Assembly (NCBI GenBank): GCA_902599665.1
Contig: CACKGK010000005.1
Coordinates: forward strand, 1 to 64,000
From: an uncultured Pelagibacteraceae bacterium
GTDB taxonomy: Bacteria; Pseudomonadota; Alphaproteobacteria; Pelagibacterales; Pelagibacteraceae
Reading direction: 5' to 3'
Length of the DNA: 64,000 bases
Position 1 is the first letter of the stretch. Each line of letters starts with the position of its first letter. Under the pieces are notes generated by a model. The model had not been told where the DNA came from. It saw only the letters and a list, made by a program, of their open reading frames with translations, and made no database searches. Position numbers and translations under genes: made by a program. This document shows, one piece after another, positions 18,631 through 27,400 of the stretch.

Positions 18631-19349
18631 TATCTTAATATTTTAATGAATTGTTTAACTACTTTTGAAATGCTATGCGTGACAGACTCTCCAATTATAA
18701 AATGGCCTATATTAAATTCTTCAATTTGTTTAATCTTATTGAGTATTTTTGTTGTCTTATAGTCCATACCATGTCCAGCATGAACCTCTAAACCTATATT
18801 TTTTGCATAAGTAGCACATTTTTTAATTTTATTTAGTTCTCTTAAATAATTTTTTTTCTGTTTTATTTGGTTAGAAATTTTACCTGTGTGTATCTCTATA
18901 CATTTACTTCCTAAAGTTTTAGATAATTTTATATCTTGAAGAGATGGATTTATAAATAAGCTAGTCCTAATATTATTTCTATTAAAAATTTCTAATATTT
19001 TTTTGATTTTATTTTTATTTTTTTTTAAATTTAATCCACCTTCAGTCGTAATTTCATTTCTTTTTTCAGGTACAAGACAAATGAAAGAAGGTTTATTTTT
19101 AAGTGCTATTTTTACCATTTTTGGATCTGAAGCTATTTCCAAGTTAACAGGGATTAATTTATTAGATGATAGGATTTTTAAATCTATATCTTTAATATGT
19201 CTCCTATCCTCTCTTAAATGAACAGTTATGGAGTCGGCACCAGCCTTTAAAACATCTAAAGCGACAGTATAAGGGTCAGGATGTTTTTCACCTCTAGCAT
19301 TTCTCAACGTTGCAATATGGTCTATATTAACCCCCAGTCTCTTTTTCAT
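18630..19349 (-). CDS. pdxJ: Pyridoxine 5'-phosphate synthase
   Basis: PdxJ closes the pyridine ring of vitamin B6 from 1-deoxyxylulose 5-phosphate and aminoacetone phosphate. The 239-residue TIM barrel begins MKKRLGVNIDHIATLRNARG, with the conserved NxDHxA..R. ADSITVHLREDRRHI, CLVPEKRNEITTEGGL and GLEVHAGHGMDY complete the active site. GlyA in this window also needs the product (PLP). Confidence 0.96.
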   Translation of the reverse strand: MKKRLGVNIDHIATLRNARGEKHPDPYTVALDVLKAGADSITVHLREDRRHIKDIDLKILSSNKLIPVNLEIASDPKMVKIALKNKPSFICLVPEKRNEITTEGGLNLKKNKNKIKKILEIFNRNNIRTSLFINPSLQDIKLSKTLGSKCIEIHTGKISNQIKQKKNYLRELNKIKKCATYAKNIGLEVHAGHGMDYKTTKILNKIKQIEEFNIGHFIIGESVTHSISKVVKQFIKILR

Positions 19350-19936
19350 TTTAAAAATCTACTTCCAGGTTTGGTAATTGGAATTTTTTTTAGACTTTCT
19401 GGAATATTTTTTTCTTTAAAAGTTGGAATTTTTAATTTTACTTGTGAGATAATTTTTTTTCTTTTTATTTTTAAAGTTTGCTTATTAGATCTATCAATTA
19501 AACAAGCAAATCCTAATAAAATTGCACCAGATTTTTTTATTAATTTAGCACATTCTAAACTTGATTTACCCGTAGTTATGACATCTTCAATAATTAAAAC
19601 TTTTGAATTTTTTTTTATGTAAAAACCTCTTCTTAATTTAAAATTCCCATCAACTCGCTCACAAAAAATTGTCTCTTTTTTTAAAACTCTACCGATCTCA
19701 TAACCAATAACAATTCCACCTATTGCAGGTGAAAGAATTAAATCAATATTTTTAAAAGTTTTTTTTATTTTACTTGCTAAAGATTTTGTAAATTTTTCTG
19801 AACTATTTGGAAAGCTTAGTAATCTTGCGCATTGTACATAAGAAGGTGAATGAAGTCCAGATGACAATACGAAGTGTCCGTCTAACAAAGCGTTAGTTTT
19901 TCTTAAAACTGCTAAAGAGTTTTTTAAAGAAAGCAT
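19346..19936 (-). CDS. pyrE: Orotate phosphoribosyltransferase
   Basis: PyrE makes orotidine monophosphate from orotate and PRPP. The 196-residue protein carries the orotate/PRPP loop GHFVLSSGLHSPSYVQ, FCERVDGNFKLRRGF and the PRPP signature VLIIEDVITTGKSSLE at about 115-130. Its start lies 44 bases inside the 3' end of the Rel/SpoT gene, which is a long overlap; a later start would cut into the conserved N-terminal helix. Confidence 0.93.
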   Translation of the reverse strand: MLSLKNSLAVLRKTNALLDGHFVLSSGLHSPSYVQCARLLSFPNSSEKFTKSLASKIKKTFKNIDLILSPAIGGIVIGYEIGRVLKKETIFCERVDGNFKLRRGFYIKKNSKVLIIEDVITTGKSSLECAKLIKKSGAILLGFACLIDRSNKQTLKIKRKKIISQVKLKIPTFKEKNIPESLKKIPITKPGSRFLK

Positions 19937-21635
19937 ATTTTTTATTTTTGTGTCTAATAATTTTAAATTTATATTCTTTTTGTTTTAGTTCACTTATCAA
20001 TTTTGTAAAGTTCTTAAGGTCATGTATGATTAAATTAAATTTAAAATTAATCCGTCCATTGAGTTTTTCTACCATTTCAACACTTGATATATTAACAAAG
20101 TTTTCACCTATCATAGTTGTTACATCACCCATTTTTCCTGGTTCGTCTGGAAGGGAAATCCAAAGTGTAGTATTATATTTTTTTTCCTTAATCGGTTTAC
20201 TATTTTCTCGGTACTGCCAATAACGTCTAATTGCAGCACGTGCTTTTCCTGTTTTAGTGCTGGTTAACCAATGTAATGAGGGAGAAGCCTTTTTTGAGGT
20301 GATAATCTTAACTACATCTCCGTTTCTCAATATAGATTGCAAAGCGCTTTCATTTCCATTTATTTCACAACCAACAGCAGCATCTCCAATTTGAGTGTGT
20401 ACAGCATATGCAAAATCTATTGGTGTGGCATTTTTAGGTAATTTTATAATTGATCCTTTTGGTGTGAAACAAAAGGCGTTTTCTTGAAACATTTGAAGTT
20501 TTGTATATTCATAAGAGTCATCAGGATTCTCGTTTTTATTAATAATTTCAACTAAATCTGCTAACCAATCATATTCCTTCCAAGTTAAAGAATTAAATTT
20601 TTCAGATGATTTATATTTCCAGTGAGAAGCAATTCCTCTTTCTGCGAACTCATGCATTTGCTTTGTTCTCAATTGGATTTCAATTGGTCTTTTATTTGGT
20701 CCAATAATAGCTGTATGTAATGATTGATATTTATTGATTTTAGGTGATGAAATATAATCTTTAAATTTGCCCGGTATACAATTCCATTTACTATGTAATA
20801 CTCCTAATGCCTTATAGCAATCATCAATGTTATCTAAAATAATTCTAAAACCAATTATATCAGTTATTTGTTCAAGTGAAGTTCTTTTTTTTTGAATTTT
20901 TCTCCAAATTGAAAAAGGAGTTTTCTCCCTTCCAACTATTTTTGGTTCTATATTTTTAATTTTAAGTATTTCAAAAAACTCATCAGAAATATTATTAAAG
21001 TTAATAAGATTATTTTCTTTAATTTTATCTAATCTATCTTTTATCAATTTTCTTGCATCCTCATTTAATACTTCAAAAGAAAGATCTTCTAATTCATCTC
21101 TTATACGATGCATACCCATTCTATCAGCAAGTGGAGCATAAATTTCCATAGTTTCTTTTGCTTTTCTAATTTGCTTTTCTTTATCAACAACTCTGATAGT
21201 ACGCATATTGTGTAGTCTATCGGCAAGTTTCACCAGTAAAACTCGGATGTCTTTTGACGTTGCTAATATTAATTTTCTAAAATTTTCTGCTTTAGAGTTT
21301 GATATAGCCTGATTTTCAAACTCAGAAATTTTTGTAACACCATCAACTAAATCCGCAACCTCTTTTCCAAATTCGGACTCAATAGTGTTGTAGGTTGCGT
21401 AAGTGTCTTCTATTGTGTCATGAAGTAATCCTGTTGCTATTGTTGCGCTATCTAGTTTTAACTCTGTTAGTATATTGGCAACTGCAATTGGGTGAATAAT
21501 ATAAGGTGATCCCTCATCTCTTTTTTGTTTTTCATGGGCTTTTAAAGCAAAGTCGTAAGCCTTTGATAAAGTTTCAGGATTTAAAAATTTATTATAATTT
21601 TTAACTTTATTTATTAATTCTTCAGATTTAAGCAT
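19893..21635 (-). CDS. Rel/SpoT-family (p)ppGpp synthetase/hydrolase, short form
   Basis: The protein controls the stringent-response alarmone. Domains: HD hydrolase (about 20-180; HPIAVA, LLHDTIEDT, KLADRLHNMRT), nucleotidyltransferase (about 230-355; GREKTPFSIWRKIQKK, DIIGFRIIL, IEIQLRT), TGS (about 390-450; CFTPKGSIIKLPKNATPIDF), and a C-terminal ACT-like segment (about 500-565). At 580 residues it is about 140 shorter than usual because the helical and zinc/RRM-like domains between TGS and ACT are missing. The synthetase motif usually read as RFKDY...NGYQSLHT is KFKDYISSPKINKYQSLHT. The hydrolase motifs are intact. It may be the sole Rsh protein here. Confidence 0.92.
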   Translation of the reverse strand: MLKSEELINKVKNYNKFLNPETLSKAYDFALKAHEKQKRDEGSPYIIHPIAVANILTELKLDSATIATGLLHDTIEDTYATYNTIESEFGKEVADLVDGVTKISEFENQAISNSKAENFRKLILATSKDIRVLLVKLADRLHNMRTIRVVDKEKQIRKAKETMEIYAPLADRMGMHRIRDELEDLSFEVLNEDARKLIKDRLDKIKENNLINFNNISDEFFEILKIKNIEPKIVGREKTPFSIWRKIQKKRTSLEQITDIIGFRIILDNIDDCYKALGVLHSKWNCIPGKFKDYISSPKINKYQSLHTAIIGPNKRPIEIQLRTKQMHEFAERGIASHWKYKSSEKFNSLTWKEYDWLADLVEIINKNENPDDSYEYTKLQMFQENAFCFTPKGSIIKLPKNATPIDFAYAVHTQIGDAAVGCEINGNESALQSILRNGDVVKIITSKKASPSLHWLTSTKTGKARAAIRRYWQYRENSKPIKEKKYNTTLWISLPDEPGKMGDVTTMIGENFVNISSVEMVEKLNGRINFKFNLIIHDLKNFTKLISELKQKEYKFKIIRHKNKKYAFFKKLFSSFKKN

Positions 21636-21651
21636 AATTATTTATATCATT

Positions 21652-22182
21652 TTATCGTACAATTTTAATACCCAATAACTGCTCAGAAGGTAAATTTGAC
21701 AACAAAAATACTATATTTTTACGAAGTTTAGGGTGAAGCCAATCTTTATTTATTTCAAATAAAGGAAGTAATACAAAATTTCTGTTATGCATTCTTTCAT
21801 GAGGTACATTGATTTTGTTATTTCCAATTTTTTTTTGGATTATCTCGCCATTGAAATCAATAATGTCAATATCAATAACTCTTGGAAAATTCCTTTTTGA
21901 TTTAACTCTTCCAACCGTAATTTCAATATTTTTGATTTTTAAGAATAATTTTTTTAAATTAAGACTTGTTTCAATGAATATAACAAAATTTATGAATTCT
22001 GGAAATTTTTCATTTGGCCATGATTTTGATCCATATAATTTTGATTTCTTTTTTATTAATATATTTTCTTTATTTAATAATTTTAGAGCTTTATTTAAGT
22101 TTTTTTTTCTATCTCCTAAATTAGAACCAAAGGCGAGGTAAGCAAAATTAACTTGATTTTCTAATGTATCTTGATTTTTCAC
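21652..22182 (-). CDS. folK: 2-amino-4-hydroxy-6-hydroxymethyldihydropteridine pyrophosphokinase
   Basis: HPPK pyrophosphorylates the pterin before its fusion with p-aminobenzoate in folate synthesis. The conserved core begins [15 protein letters not shown] and includes [19 protein letters not shown] and the metal and ATP motif [12 protein letters not shown], then [17 protein letters not shown] chose the GTG at 22182 (176 residues). An ATG at 22242 in the same frame would overlap smpB by 95 bases and add 20 residues with no counterpart in the family. Either choice overlaps smpB. Confidence 0.85.
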   Translation of the reverse strand: MKNQDTLENQVNFAYLAFGSNLGDRKKNLNKALKLLNKENILIKKKSKLYGSKSWPNEKFPEFINFVIFIETSLNLKKLFLKIKNIEITVGRVKSKRNFPRVIDIDIIDFNGEIIQKKIGNNKINVPHERMHNRNFVLLPLFEINKDWLHPKLRKNIVFLLSNLPSEQLLGIKIVR

Positions 22183-22618
22183 GGTTCCAATCTCTAGTTT
22201 TTTTTGTAAGTCTTTTGTCAAATAGTTTTTTTCCTTTAGCAACCGCTATTTCAAGTTTAGCTTTACCTTTTTTAAAATACATTTTAGTTGGTACGATAGT
22301 TAATCCATCTTCATGAATTCTACCAATTATCTTATTTATTTCTCGTTTATTAAGTAAAAGTTTTCTTTCAGAGTAAGGATTGTGGTTTGTATAACTTGCT
22401 TGTTTATAGATAGGTATATGTGAGTTTATAAGAAATATTTCTCCTTCTTTATCAACAGCGTAGGAGTCTGCAATATTTATTTTTCCAGCCCGTACCGACT
22501 TTATTTCAGATCCTTTTAATACGATTCCAGCCTCAAAAACTTCCTTAAAAAAATAATTAAAAGATGCTTTTCTGTTTATTGTAATAATTTTAAAACCAGA
22601 ATTGGTTTTATTGCTCAT
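22148..22618 (-). CDS. smpB: SsrA-binding protein SmpB
   Basis: SmpB brings tmRNA to stalled ribosomes. The 156-residue protein has the OB-fold start [53 protein letters not shown] and [10 protein letters not shown]. The basic tail [20 protein letters not shown] occupies the ribosomal mRNA channel. It overlaps dapA by 11 bases. The tmRNA gene is not in the window. Confidence 0.95.
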   Translation of the reverse strand: MSNKTNSGFKIITINRKASFNYFFKEVFEAGIVLKGSEIKSVRAGKINIADSYAVDKEGEIFLINSHIPIYKQASYTNHNPYSERKLLLNKREINKIIGRIHEDGLTIVPTKMYFKKGKAKLEIAVAKGKKLFDKRLTKKTRDWNREKSRYIRKSS

Positions 22619-23498
22619 TAATTAATTCAGCTGATAAAAGAGCTTTTTTAACTTCATTTTTAGTTGTCTCTAAAACTGTTACTAATGGCAATCTAACATT
22701 ATCATCACAAAGACCAATAAGTTTGGCTGCATATTTTACTGGGGATGGGTTGCTTTCGATGAACAATGATTTATGAACAGGTTGAAGTTTTTTATCGATT
22801 TCTTCTGCTATTTTTAATTCATCTTTACTATTAGATTTAGAAAATTTTTGCATGTCTGAACACATCTTTGGAGCAATATTAGCAGTGACTGAAATACATC
22901 CTACTCCACCTCTTTTATTATATTCAAAAGCGAGTCCATCCTCACCTGTTAATTGAATAAATTCATTTCCAATTTTTTTAAAAGTCTCATCAACTCTATT
23001 CAGATCTCCAGTAGCATCTTTAACCCCAACAATGTTCTTAAGTTCAAATAATCTAGCCATAGTATCTACCGACATATCGATCACAGATCTTCCGGGAATA
23101 TTATAAATTATTATAGGTATCCCACAGCTGTCATTAATAGCTTTATAATGAGCATATAAGCCCTCCTGAGTAGGTTTATTGTAATACGGGGTAACTATCA
23201 ATGCACCATCGGCTCCTGCTTTTTCAGCATGCTTTGTTAGTGAAATTGCCTCAACAGTTGAGTTTGACCCTGTGCCGGCTATAACAGGTATTTTTCCTTT
23301 TGCTTCTTTTATACAAAGCTCAATTACTTTTTCATGTTCATCATGTGATAAAGTTGGTGATTCGCCTGTTGTACCAGCTGGCACAAGCCCATTTGTACCA
23401 TTTTCTAAATGAAAATTAATAATTTTAATATAAGTTTCCTCATCAAGACTATCACCTTTAAAAGGTGTTACTAAAGCCACATTTGAACCTTTAAACAT
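22608..23498 (-). CDS. dapA: 4-hydroxy-tetrahydrodipicolinate synthase
   Basis: DapA condenses pyruvate with aspartate semialdehyde, the first step towards lysine and diaminopimelate. The 296-residue TIM barrel starts [15 protein letters not shown]. It shows [26 protein letters not shown] with the catalytic tyrosine, and [12 protein letters not shown] with the Schiff-base lysine. It is the first gene of a ten-gene minus-strand operon and is divergent from the transglycosylase gene 27 bases away, so its promoter must lie in or beside that gene's 5' end. Confidence 0.96.
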   Translation of the reverse strand: MFKGSNVALVTPFKGDSLDEETYIKIINFHLENGTNGLVPAGTTGESPTLSHDEHEKVIELCIKEAKGKIPVIAGTGSNSTVEAISLTKHAEKAGADGALIVTPYYNKPTQEGLYAHYKAINDSCGIPIIIYNIPGRSVIDMSVDTMARLFELKNIVGVKDATGDLNRVDETFKKIGNEFIQLTGEDGLAFEYNKRGGVGCISVTANIAPKMCSDMQKFSKSNSKDELKIAEEIDKKLQPVHKSLFIESNPSPVKYAAKLIGLCDDNVRLPLVTVLETTKNEVKKALLSAELINEQ

Positions 23499-23525
23499 AA
23501 ATATTTATATCATAAGTTGTTAGAA

Positions 23526-25712
23526 ATGATTTTTAGAAAATCTAAATTCCTATTTACAATTATATTTTTTTTGAGCTTTTTTCAATCATCATATTCAAAT
23601 GAATTAATATTACCAAAAAAAAAACCTTCTTTTAAAAGCGAGTTAATAACTCCTCCCTATAAACCAGGCACTGTTGTTGAAAAACAAAGCTTAAAAAATG
23701 ATAAAGATCTACCTAAAAAGATATTTGGAATTTTATTACCTCCAAAAAAACCACTGGTAGTTAAAAAACAGTTATTAAGAACTGCAAAAAAAACAAAATA
23801 CTATAGTGAAAGAGATTTTGAATACGCAAAACAAGCAATTAGATTTATGGAAAAGTCTAATTGGAAAGATGCTAAAATTGTTGCAAAAAAGGCTAGAGCC
23901 CAATCAATTTACGATTTTATTGAATGGAGACATTTGTTAACATCTGGAAATAAAGCATCATTTTCTGAATATAAGAGATTTATTGAAAGGGTTAAAGATT
24001 ATCCAAGATTTGATAGAGTTAAATATCTAGCTGAACACAAGATCAATTTACAGAGTCAATCACCTTCAGAAATAATTAATTGGCTTACAAAAAATGAACC
24101 GTTAAGTGGATATGGAAAAATGATGTTAGGTGAAAGTTTGATAAGGGTTGGTAGATCGGGAGAAGGTATTAAACTTGTCAAAGAAGGTTTTGTAAATGCT
24201 GACTTAAATACAAATAGCTTAAAATATTTTAGAAAGAAATTTAAAAATACTTTAGATACTTCAGATTATATTAAACGAGCAGACTATTATGCCTGGGAAG
24301 GTAAACACTGGGACCTTAAAAGAATTATTAGATATTTACCAAAAGATTATCAATTACTTTATACAGCTAGACAAATATTAATAAGTAGAGGCTATGGTGT
24401 TGATGATGCGATAAAAAAAGTGCCACAAAAATTAAAAAATGACCCTGGCTTGAAATATGACAGATTAAAATGGAGACGGAAAAAAGGTCGTGTTGATAGT
24501 TCATTAGAAATATTAAATGATATTCAAAATACGAAGAAATATTTAGTTAGACCTGATAAATGGTGGAAAGAAAGATCAATAATTGGAAGATCTTTATTAT
24601 ATAAAAAAAAATATAATTCTGCTTATAAAATAGTTTCAAAACATGCAATGTCAGAGGGGCCTGAATTTGCAGAGGCAGAATGGATGAGTGGTTGGATAGC
24701 ATTAAGTTTTTTAAAAAAACCTGAGCTGGCAGAAAACCATTTTAAAAATTTTTATTACAGTGTTAACTACCCAATAAGTCTTTCTAGAGGTGCTTACTGG
24801 TTGGGAAGAACTTATGAAAAAGTTGGGGACAAAGAAAATTCTAATAAGTGGTATTTTGAAGGATCAAAATATTTAACAACTTATTATGGACAACTTTCAC
24901 ATATGAAAGTTAAACCGCAAGAAAAATTTGAATTAGATAAATTAATGTTTGTTGATGATAAATATGAGCAAGAATTTTATTTAAAAAAACTTGTCGCAAT
25001 TGTGGATCTACTTGATTATTTAAATAAAGATAAATACACCAAACATATATTAAGACATTTAGCTAATGATAATATAGAAAAAGGAAGCGAAGTTTTGGCT
25101 GCGAAACTGGCATCTGATATTTCACGATTTGATTTTGCAATACAAGTTTCTAAAATAGCATCATATCAAAAAAGATTTCATAACCAATTTAATTACCCAA
25201 TCATGAGTGTACCAAAATTTGTTGGTGGTAGGAAAATTCCTGATCCAGCTTTAATATTATCTATTATAAGACAGGAAAGTGAATTTGATACCTCGGCTAG
25301 AAGCAGAGTTGGTGCTCAAGGATTAATGCAGCTTATGCCATACACTGCTAAAACAGTTTCAAAGCAAGCTAAACTTGGTTACTCTAAATCAAAATTAACA
25401 ACCGACCCTGAATATAATATAAATTTAGGATCTCATTATATAGCCGGATTGATTGGTAATTATAAAGGCTCCTACCCTTTTGCTACAGCTGCTTATAATG
25501 CAGGACCCAAAAGAGTTAAGTACTGGAAGAAATTAAACAAAGATCCGCAAAAAAAACAAATAGATTATGTAGATTGGATTGAACTAATAAAATTTAAAGA
25601 AACCAGAAATTACGTTCAAAGAGTTTTGGAAAATTATAATGTTTATAGGTACATATTGTCTCAAAAACCGATTTATCTGAGCGATTTTTTTAAAAATAAG
25701 CCTTTATATTAA
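23526..25712 (+). CDS. Soluble lytic murein transglycosylase (Slt type)
   Basis: This exported enzyme cleaves peptidoglycan glycan strands and forms 1,6-anhydromuropeptides. A signal peptide covers about residues 1-25 (basic MIFRKSK, hydrophobic run, SSYS). A lysine/proline-rich segment (about 30-85) leads to a long helical superhelix, then the SLT domain (about 575-700): PALILSIIRQESEFD with the catalytic glutamate, GAQGLMQLMPYTA and ATAAYNAGPKRVKYW. The ATG at 23526 is preferred to a TTG at 23517. The total of 728 residues matches Slt70-like proteins. The stop abuts the 3' end of tRNA-Ser on the other strand. Confidence 0.93.
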   Translation: MIFRKSKFLFTIIFFLSFFQSSYSNELILPKKKPSFKSELITPPYKPGTVVEKQSLKNDKDLPKKIFGILLPPKKPLVVKKQLLRTAKKTKYYSERDFEYAKQAIRFMEKSNWKDAKIVAKKARAQSIYDFIEWRHLLTSGNKASFSEYKRFIERVKDYPRFDRVKYLAEHKINLQSQSPSEIINWLTKNEPLSGYGKMMLGESLIRVGRSGEGIKLVKEGFVNADLNTNSLKYFRKKFKNTLDTSDYIKRADYYAWEGKHWDLKRIIRYLPKDYQLLYTARQILISRGYGVDDAIKKVPQKLKNDPGLKYDRLKWRRKKGRVDSSLEILNDIQNTKKYLVRPDKWWKERSIIGRSLLYKKKYNSAYKIVSKHAMSEGPEFAEAEWMSGWIALSFLKKPELAENHFKNFYYSVNYPISLSRGAYWLGRTYEKVGDKENSNKWYFEGSKYLTTYYGQLSHMKVKPQEKFELDKLMFVDDKYEQEFYLKKLVAIVDLLDYLNKDKYTKHILRHLANDNIEKGSEVLAAKLASDISRFDFAIQVSKIASYQKRFHNQFNYPIMSVPKFVGGRKIPDPALILSIIRQESEFDTSARSRVGAQGLMQLMPYTAKTVSKQAKLGYSKSKLTTDPEYNINLGSHYIAGLIGNYKGSYPFATAAYNAGPKRVKYWKKLNKDPQKKQIDYVDWIELIKFKETRNYVQRVLENYNVYRYILSQKPIYLSDFFKNKPLY

Positions 25713-25807
25713 TGGCGGAAGGAGAGGGATTCGAACCCTCGGTACACCTTTTCAAGCGTACGGCGGTTTAGCAAACCGCTGGTTTCAACCAGCTCACCCA
25801 TCCTTCC
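25713..25807 (-). tRNA. tRNA-Ser(GCU)
   Basis: Read on the minus strand, the 7-base acceptor GGAAGGA pairs with TCCTTCC, followed by discriminator G and an encoded CCA at 25715-25713. The anticodon stem GCGGT/ACCGC encloses loop TTGCTAA, giving GCT at 25772-25770 for AGU/AGC serine codons. A long variable arm with a GTAC/GTAC stem, and the T arm GAGGGTTCGAATCCCTC, confirm serine. Total 95 bases including CCA. Its promoter region is shared with the divergent soxB. Confidence 0.97.
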
Positions 25808-25822
25808 GTACGTAGATGTGTA

Positions 25823-25864
25823 ACTTGAAATCATTGAATATTCAATATTAATCAAGTAATTTCT
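25823..25864. promoter_or_regulatory. Divergent promoter region with nested inverted repeats
   Basis: A perfect 14-base palindrome, ATTGAATATTCAAT (25833-25846), is nested inside a wider pair, ACTTGA (25823-25828) and TCAAGT (25852-25857), almost concentric with it. The palindrome supplies a TTGAAT -35-like hexamer to each strand. Forward there is TAATTT 17 bases on. In reverse there is TACACA 17 bases on, 9 bases before the tRNA. It may be a regulator operator for soxBDAG or simply back-to-back promoters; the sequence alone does not decide. Confidence 0.4.
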
Positions 25865-25871
25865 GGCAATT

Positions 25872-27125
25872 ATGAAAAACAAATATTCGATATTCTCACT
25901 AATTAAAAATGCTTTTTCACAGCATGAAAACTGGAAGCAAGCTTGGGGAGATCCTGAGCCAAAAAGAGAATATGAAGCTATTATAATTGGTGGCGGTGGT
26001 CACGGTTTAGCAACAGCATACTACCTAGCTAAAAAGCATAACATGAGAAATATTGCTGTGTTAGAAAAAGGCTGGATTGGTGGTGGAAATACAGGAAGAA
26101 ATACTACAATTATAAGATCAAATTATTTGTGGGATGCAAGTGCTGGATTATACGATCATGCATTAAAGATTTGGGAAAATTTATCTCAAGAATTAAATTA
26201 CAATATAATGTTTAGCCAAAGAGGAGTTATGAATTTAGCTCATAACCTTCAAGATGTAAGAGATTTAAAAAGAAGAACTCACGCAAACAGACTTAATGGT
26301 ATTGATGCAGTGTGGTTAAATACAGATCAAGTAAAAGAATTTTGTCCAATAATAAATACTTCTCCAGATATAAGATACCCTGTTCTTGGTGGAACATTAC
26401 AAAGAAGAGCAGGAACTGCTAGACATGATGCTGTTGCATGGGGTTATGCAAGAGGTGCTGATGAAATGGGTGTTGATATAATTCAAAATTGTGAAGTTAA
26501 AGGTATTAAAAGAAATGGAGATAAAGTTGAAGGTGTTGAAACATCAAAAGGATTTATTAAAACAAAAAAAATTGGTGTTGTTGCAGCAGGACACTCAAGT
26601 GTAATTGCTAACATGGCAGGATTAAAATTACCGCTGGAAAGTAAACCTTTACAAGCATTAGTTTCAGAACCAGTTAAACCAATAATTGATACTGTAGTAA
26701 TGTCGAACGCTGTACATGCATATGTTAGTCAGTCTGACAAAGGTGAACTAGTAATTGGCGCTGGTACGGATGCTTATGTTTCTTATACTCAAAGAGGTAG
26801 TCACGATGTTGTCGAAGGAACATTAAAAGCAATATTGGAGCTATACCCTATTTTTAGTCGAATGAAAATGTTGAGACAATGGGGTGGAATTGTTGATATA
26901 TGTCCTGATGCAAGTCCAATAATTAGTAAAACAAATATAAAAGGACTCTATTTTAACTGTGGTTGGGGCACTGGAGGCTTTAAAGCAACACCTGGATCTG
27001 GCGATTTATTTGCACACACTATTGCTAATGATGAACCACATAAATTAAATGCTGCATTTAATCTTAATCGATTTGTGAGTGGAGATCTAGTTGATGAACA
27101 TGGTGCAGCCGCTGTAGCACACTAA
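25872..27125 (+). CDS. soxB: Sarcosine oxidase beta subunit
   Basis: This is part of the heterotetrameric sarcosine oxidase, which oxidises N-methylglycine to glycine and passes the methyl carbon to tetrahydrofolate. The 417-residue flavoprotein has the dinucleotide fold [18 protein letters not shown] at about 36-53, [15 protein letters not shown], and [17 protein letters not shown], whose histidine (about 185) is in the place of the covalent FMN histidine of known beta subunits. C-terminal [15 protein letters not shown] closes the FAD fold. The stop shares bases with the soxD start. Confidence 0.95.
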   Translation: MKNKYSIFSLIKNAFSQHENWKQAWGDPEPKREYEAIIIGGGGHGLATAYYLAKKHNMRNIAVLEKGWIGGGNTGRNTTIIRSNYLWDASAGLYDHALKIWENLSQELNYNIMFSQRGVMNLAHNLQDVRDLKRRTHANRLNGIDAVWLNTDQVKEFCPIINTSPDIRYPVLGGTLQRRAGTARHDAVAWGYARGADEMGVDIIQNCEVKGIKRNGDKVEGVETSKGFIKTKKIGVVAAGHSSVIANMAGLKLPLESKPLQALVSEPVKPIIDTVVMSNAVHAYVSQSDKGELVIGAGTDAYVSYTQRGSHDVVEGTLKAILELYPIFSRMKMLRQWGGIVDICPDASPIISKTNIKGLYFNCGWGTGGFKATPGSGDLFAHTIANDEPHKLNAAFNLNRFVSGDLVDEHGAAAVAH

Positions 27126-27400
27126 TGTTTTTAATAAATTGTCCATATTGTGGTGAAAGAGACCAAAGTGAATTTTCATGTGGAGGTGAAGCTCACATAG
27201 TTAGACCAAAACAACCAACTGAACTAAGTGATGATCAATGGGCAGAATATCTATTTATGAGAAAGAATATTAAAGGAGTTCAGTTCGAAAGATGGAACCA
27301 TGCTCATGGATGTAGGAAATGGTTTAATATGGTTAGAGACACATCAAATGACAAGATACACGCAGTTTATAAAATGGGCGAAAAACCACCAGTAGAATAA
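27125..27400 (+). CDS. soxD: Sarcosine oxidase delta subunit
   Basis: The 91-residue subunit of the sarcosine oxidase complex starts [20 protein letters not shown]. The CxxC (residues 6 and 9) and a following histidine in GGEAH form the zinc site of delta subunits. YLFMRKNIKGVQFERW and HAHGCRKWFN are conserved contacts with the alpha subunit. It lies between soxB and soxA with no spacer. Confidence 0.94.
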   Translation: MFLINCPYCGERDQSEFSCGGEAHIVRPKQPTELSDDQWAEYLFMRKNIKGVQFERWNHAHGCRKWFNMVRDTSNDKIHAVYKMGEKPPVE

